A DNA stretch of 64,000 nt from Clostridiales bacterium CHKCI001 (GTDB lineage Bacteria; Bacillota; Clostridia; Lachnospirales; Lachnospiraceae): contig FCNS01000003.1 of NCBI GenBank assembly GCA_900045905.1, forward strand, positions 1-64,000, given 5' to 3'. Both the position numbers and the translations under genes were made by a program. The notes beneath the pieces were generated by a model, which made no database searches, was not told where the DNA came from, and was given only the letters and a program-made list of their open reading frames with translations. Below are positions 63,759-64,000 of the stretch, piece by piece; the first letter of the stretch is position 1; each line of letters begins with the position of its first letter.

Positions 63759-64000
63759 TTATAAAATCCATCGCATTATGCCGAAAAGGGACAGGTTAAT
63801 GGAGCGTATTGGGATATAAAAGAAAGCCGATAACCACAAGGGGATGCCTTGCGTGTTATCAGCTCTGCGTCTGGCTCTTTGATAACGGACATATTCAGTT
63901 GTTGTATCTTAATCAGTGTTTCATGCTTGCATTTCGGGAAATACAGCGGAAAATTTTTAAGAACCGTATCTTCCTGGATTTTCAGCTCGGTTTTGCAGCC
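63759..64000 (-). CDS. Cys-rich KTR-domain protein, partial, cut by the window edge
   Basis: On the minus strand the frame enters from the right edge and reads CKTELKIQEDTVLKNFPLYF, then PKCKHETLI and LNMSVIKEPDAELITR, before a stop at 63759. This matches the C-terminal part of the Cys-rich KTR family, small zinc-ribbon-like proteins found on Tn916-like and CTn-type conjugative transposons. The usual second C-x2-C has lost its first Cys (LYFPKC for LYCPKC), and the tail after EPDA is longer than usual. The start lies outside the window. Confidence 0.7.

Noticed and set aside
1-64000. CRISPR array, tRNA or rRNA genes
   Set aside because: I saw no regularly spaced direct repeats and no cloverleaf or rRNA-like stretches in the intergenic regions. 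This was by eye; a tRNAscan or CRISPR search would decide.

Overview
The window looks like a low-GC Bacillota chromosome, most likely a gut Clostridia of the Lachnospiraceae type. The signs are strong AGGAGG ribosome sites, short AT-rich intergenic gaps, and a gene set typical of that family: glgC-glgD, short-chain flavodoxin with a DUF3793 gene, undecaprenol-kinase-type DgkA, a phasin-like/UbiB pair, and IS256, IS3 and ISLre2 elements. An Anaerostipes-like source is a guess only.

Left edge (1-2.4 kb): an intact IS256-family transposase abuts a decayed IS3-family orfA, followed by a scrap of an ISLre2-family transposase.

Metallophore island (2.4-31.7 kb): a nonribosomal peptide metallophore locus of the pyochelin/yersiniabactin/equibactin kind. 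It encodes an aryl-acid AMP ligase, an O-methyltransferase, a type II thioesterase, a broken phosphopantetheinyl transferase, two NRPS proteins (ArCP-Cy-A[MT-like]-PCP-Cy-A-PCP and docking-Cy-A[MT]-PCP-TE), a second stand-alone thioesterase, a saccharopine-dehydrogenase-like protein and a thiazolinyl imide reductase. An AraC regulator is divergent from a transport operon (ECF S, T and fused A1A2 ATPase, then two YbtP/YbtQ-like ABC proteins), and a broken DtxR-family repressor closes the island. All three A domains read as cysteine-specific, so the product should be an aryl-capped tris-thiazoline/thiazolidine with no polyketide part. Both terminal thioesterases carry Cys in place of the nucleophilic Ser. 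A shared palindrome TTAGT-N4-ACTAA sits at the NRPS promoter, the ECF promoter and a distant flavodoxin promoter, which suggests one metal-responsive regulon.

Housekeeping segment (31.7-55.8 kb): an IS/trxB scrap, LysR regulator with polysaccharide deacetylase and DUF1275 membrane protein, DgkA, phasin-like/UbiB, a metallophosphoesterase, LysR with a heterodimeric ABC exporter, cysK, a MATE pump, a siroheme sulfite/nitrite reductase, an iron-type flavodoxin operon, a small XRE regulator pair, glgC-glgD, glpK and a secreted alpha/beta hydrolase.

Right edge (55.8-64 kb): a chimeric ORF fuses an IS3 orfB start to a truncated GHKL sensor kinase. After it comes a visibly GC-richer module (ABC ATPase, two FtsX-like permeases and a lipoprotein, divergent from an OmpR-type response regulator/kinase pair) and the end of a Cys-rich KTR-domain gene typical of conjugative transposons. 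This block is probably cargo of an integrative element that continues beyond the window.
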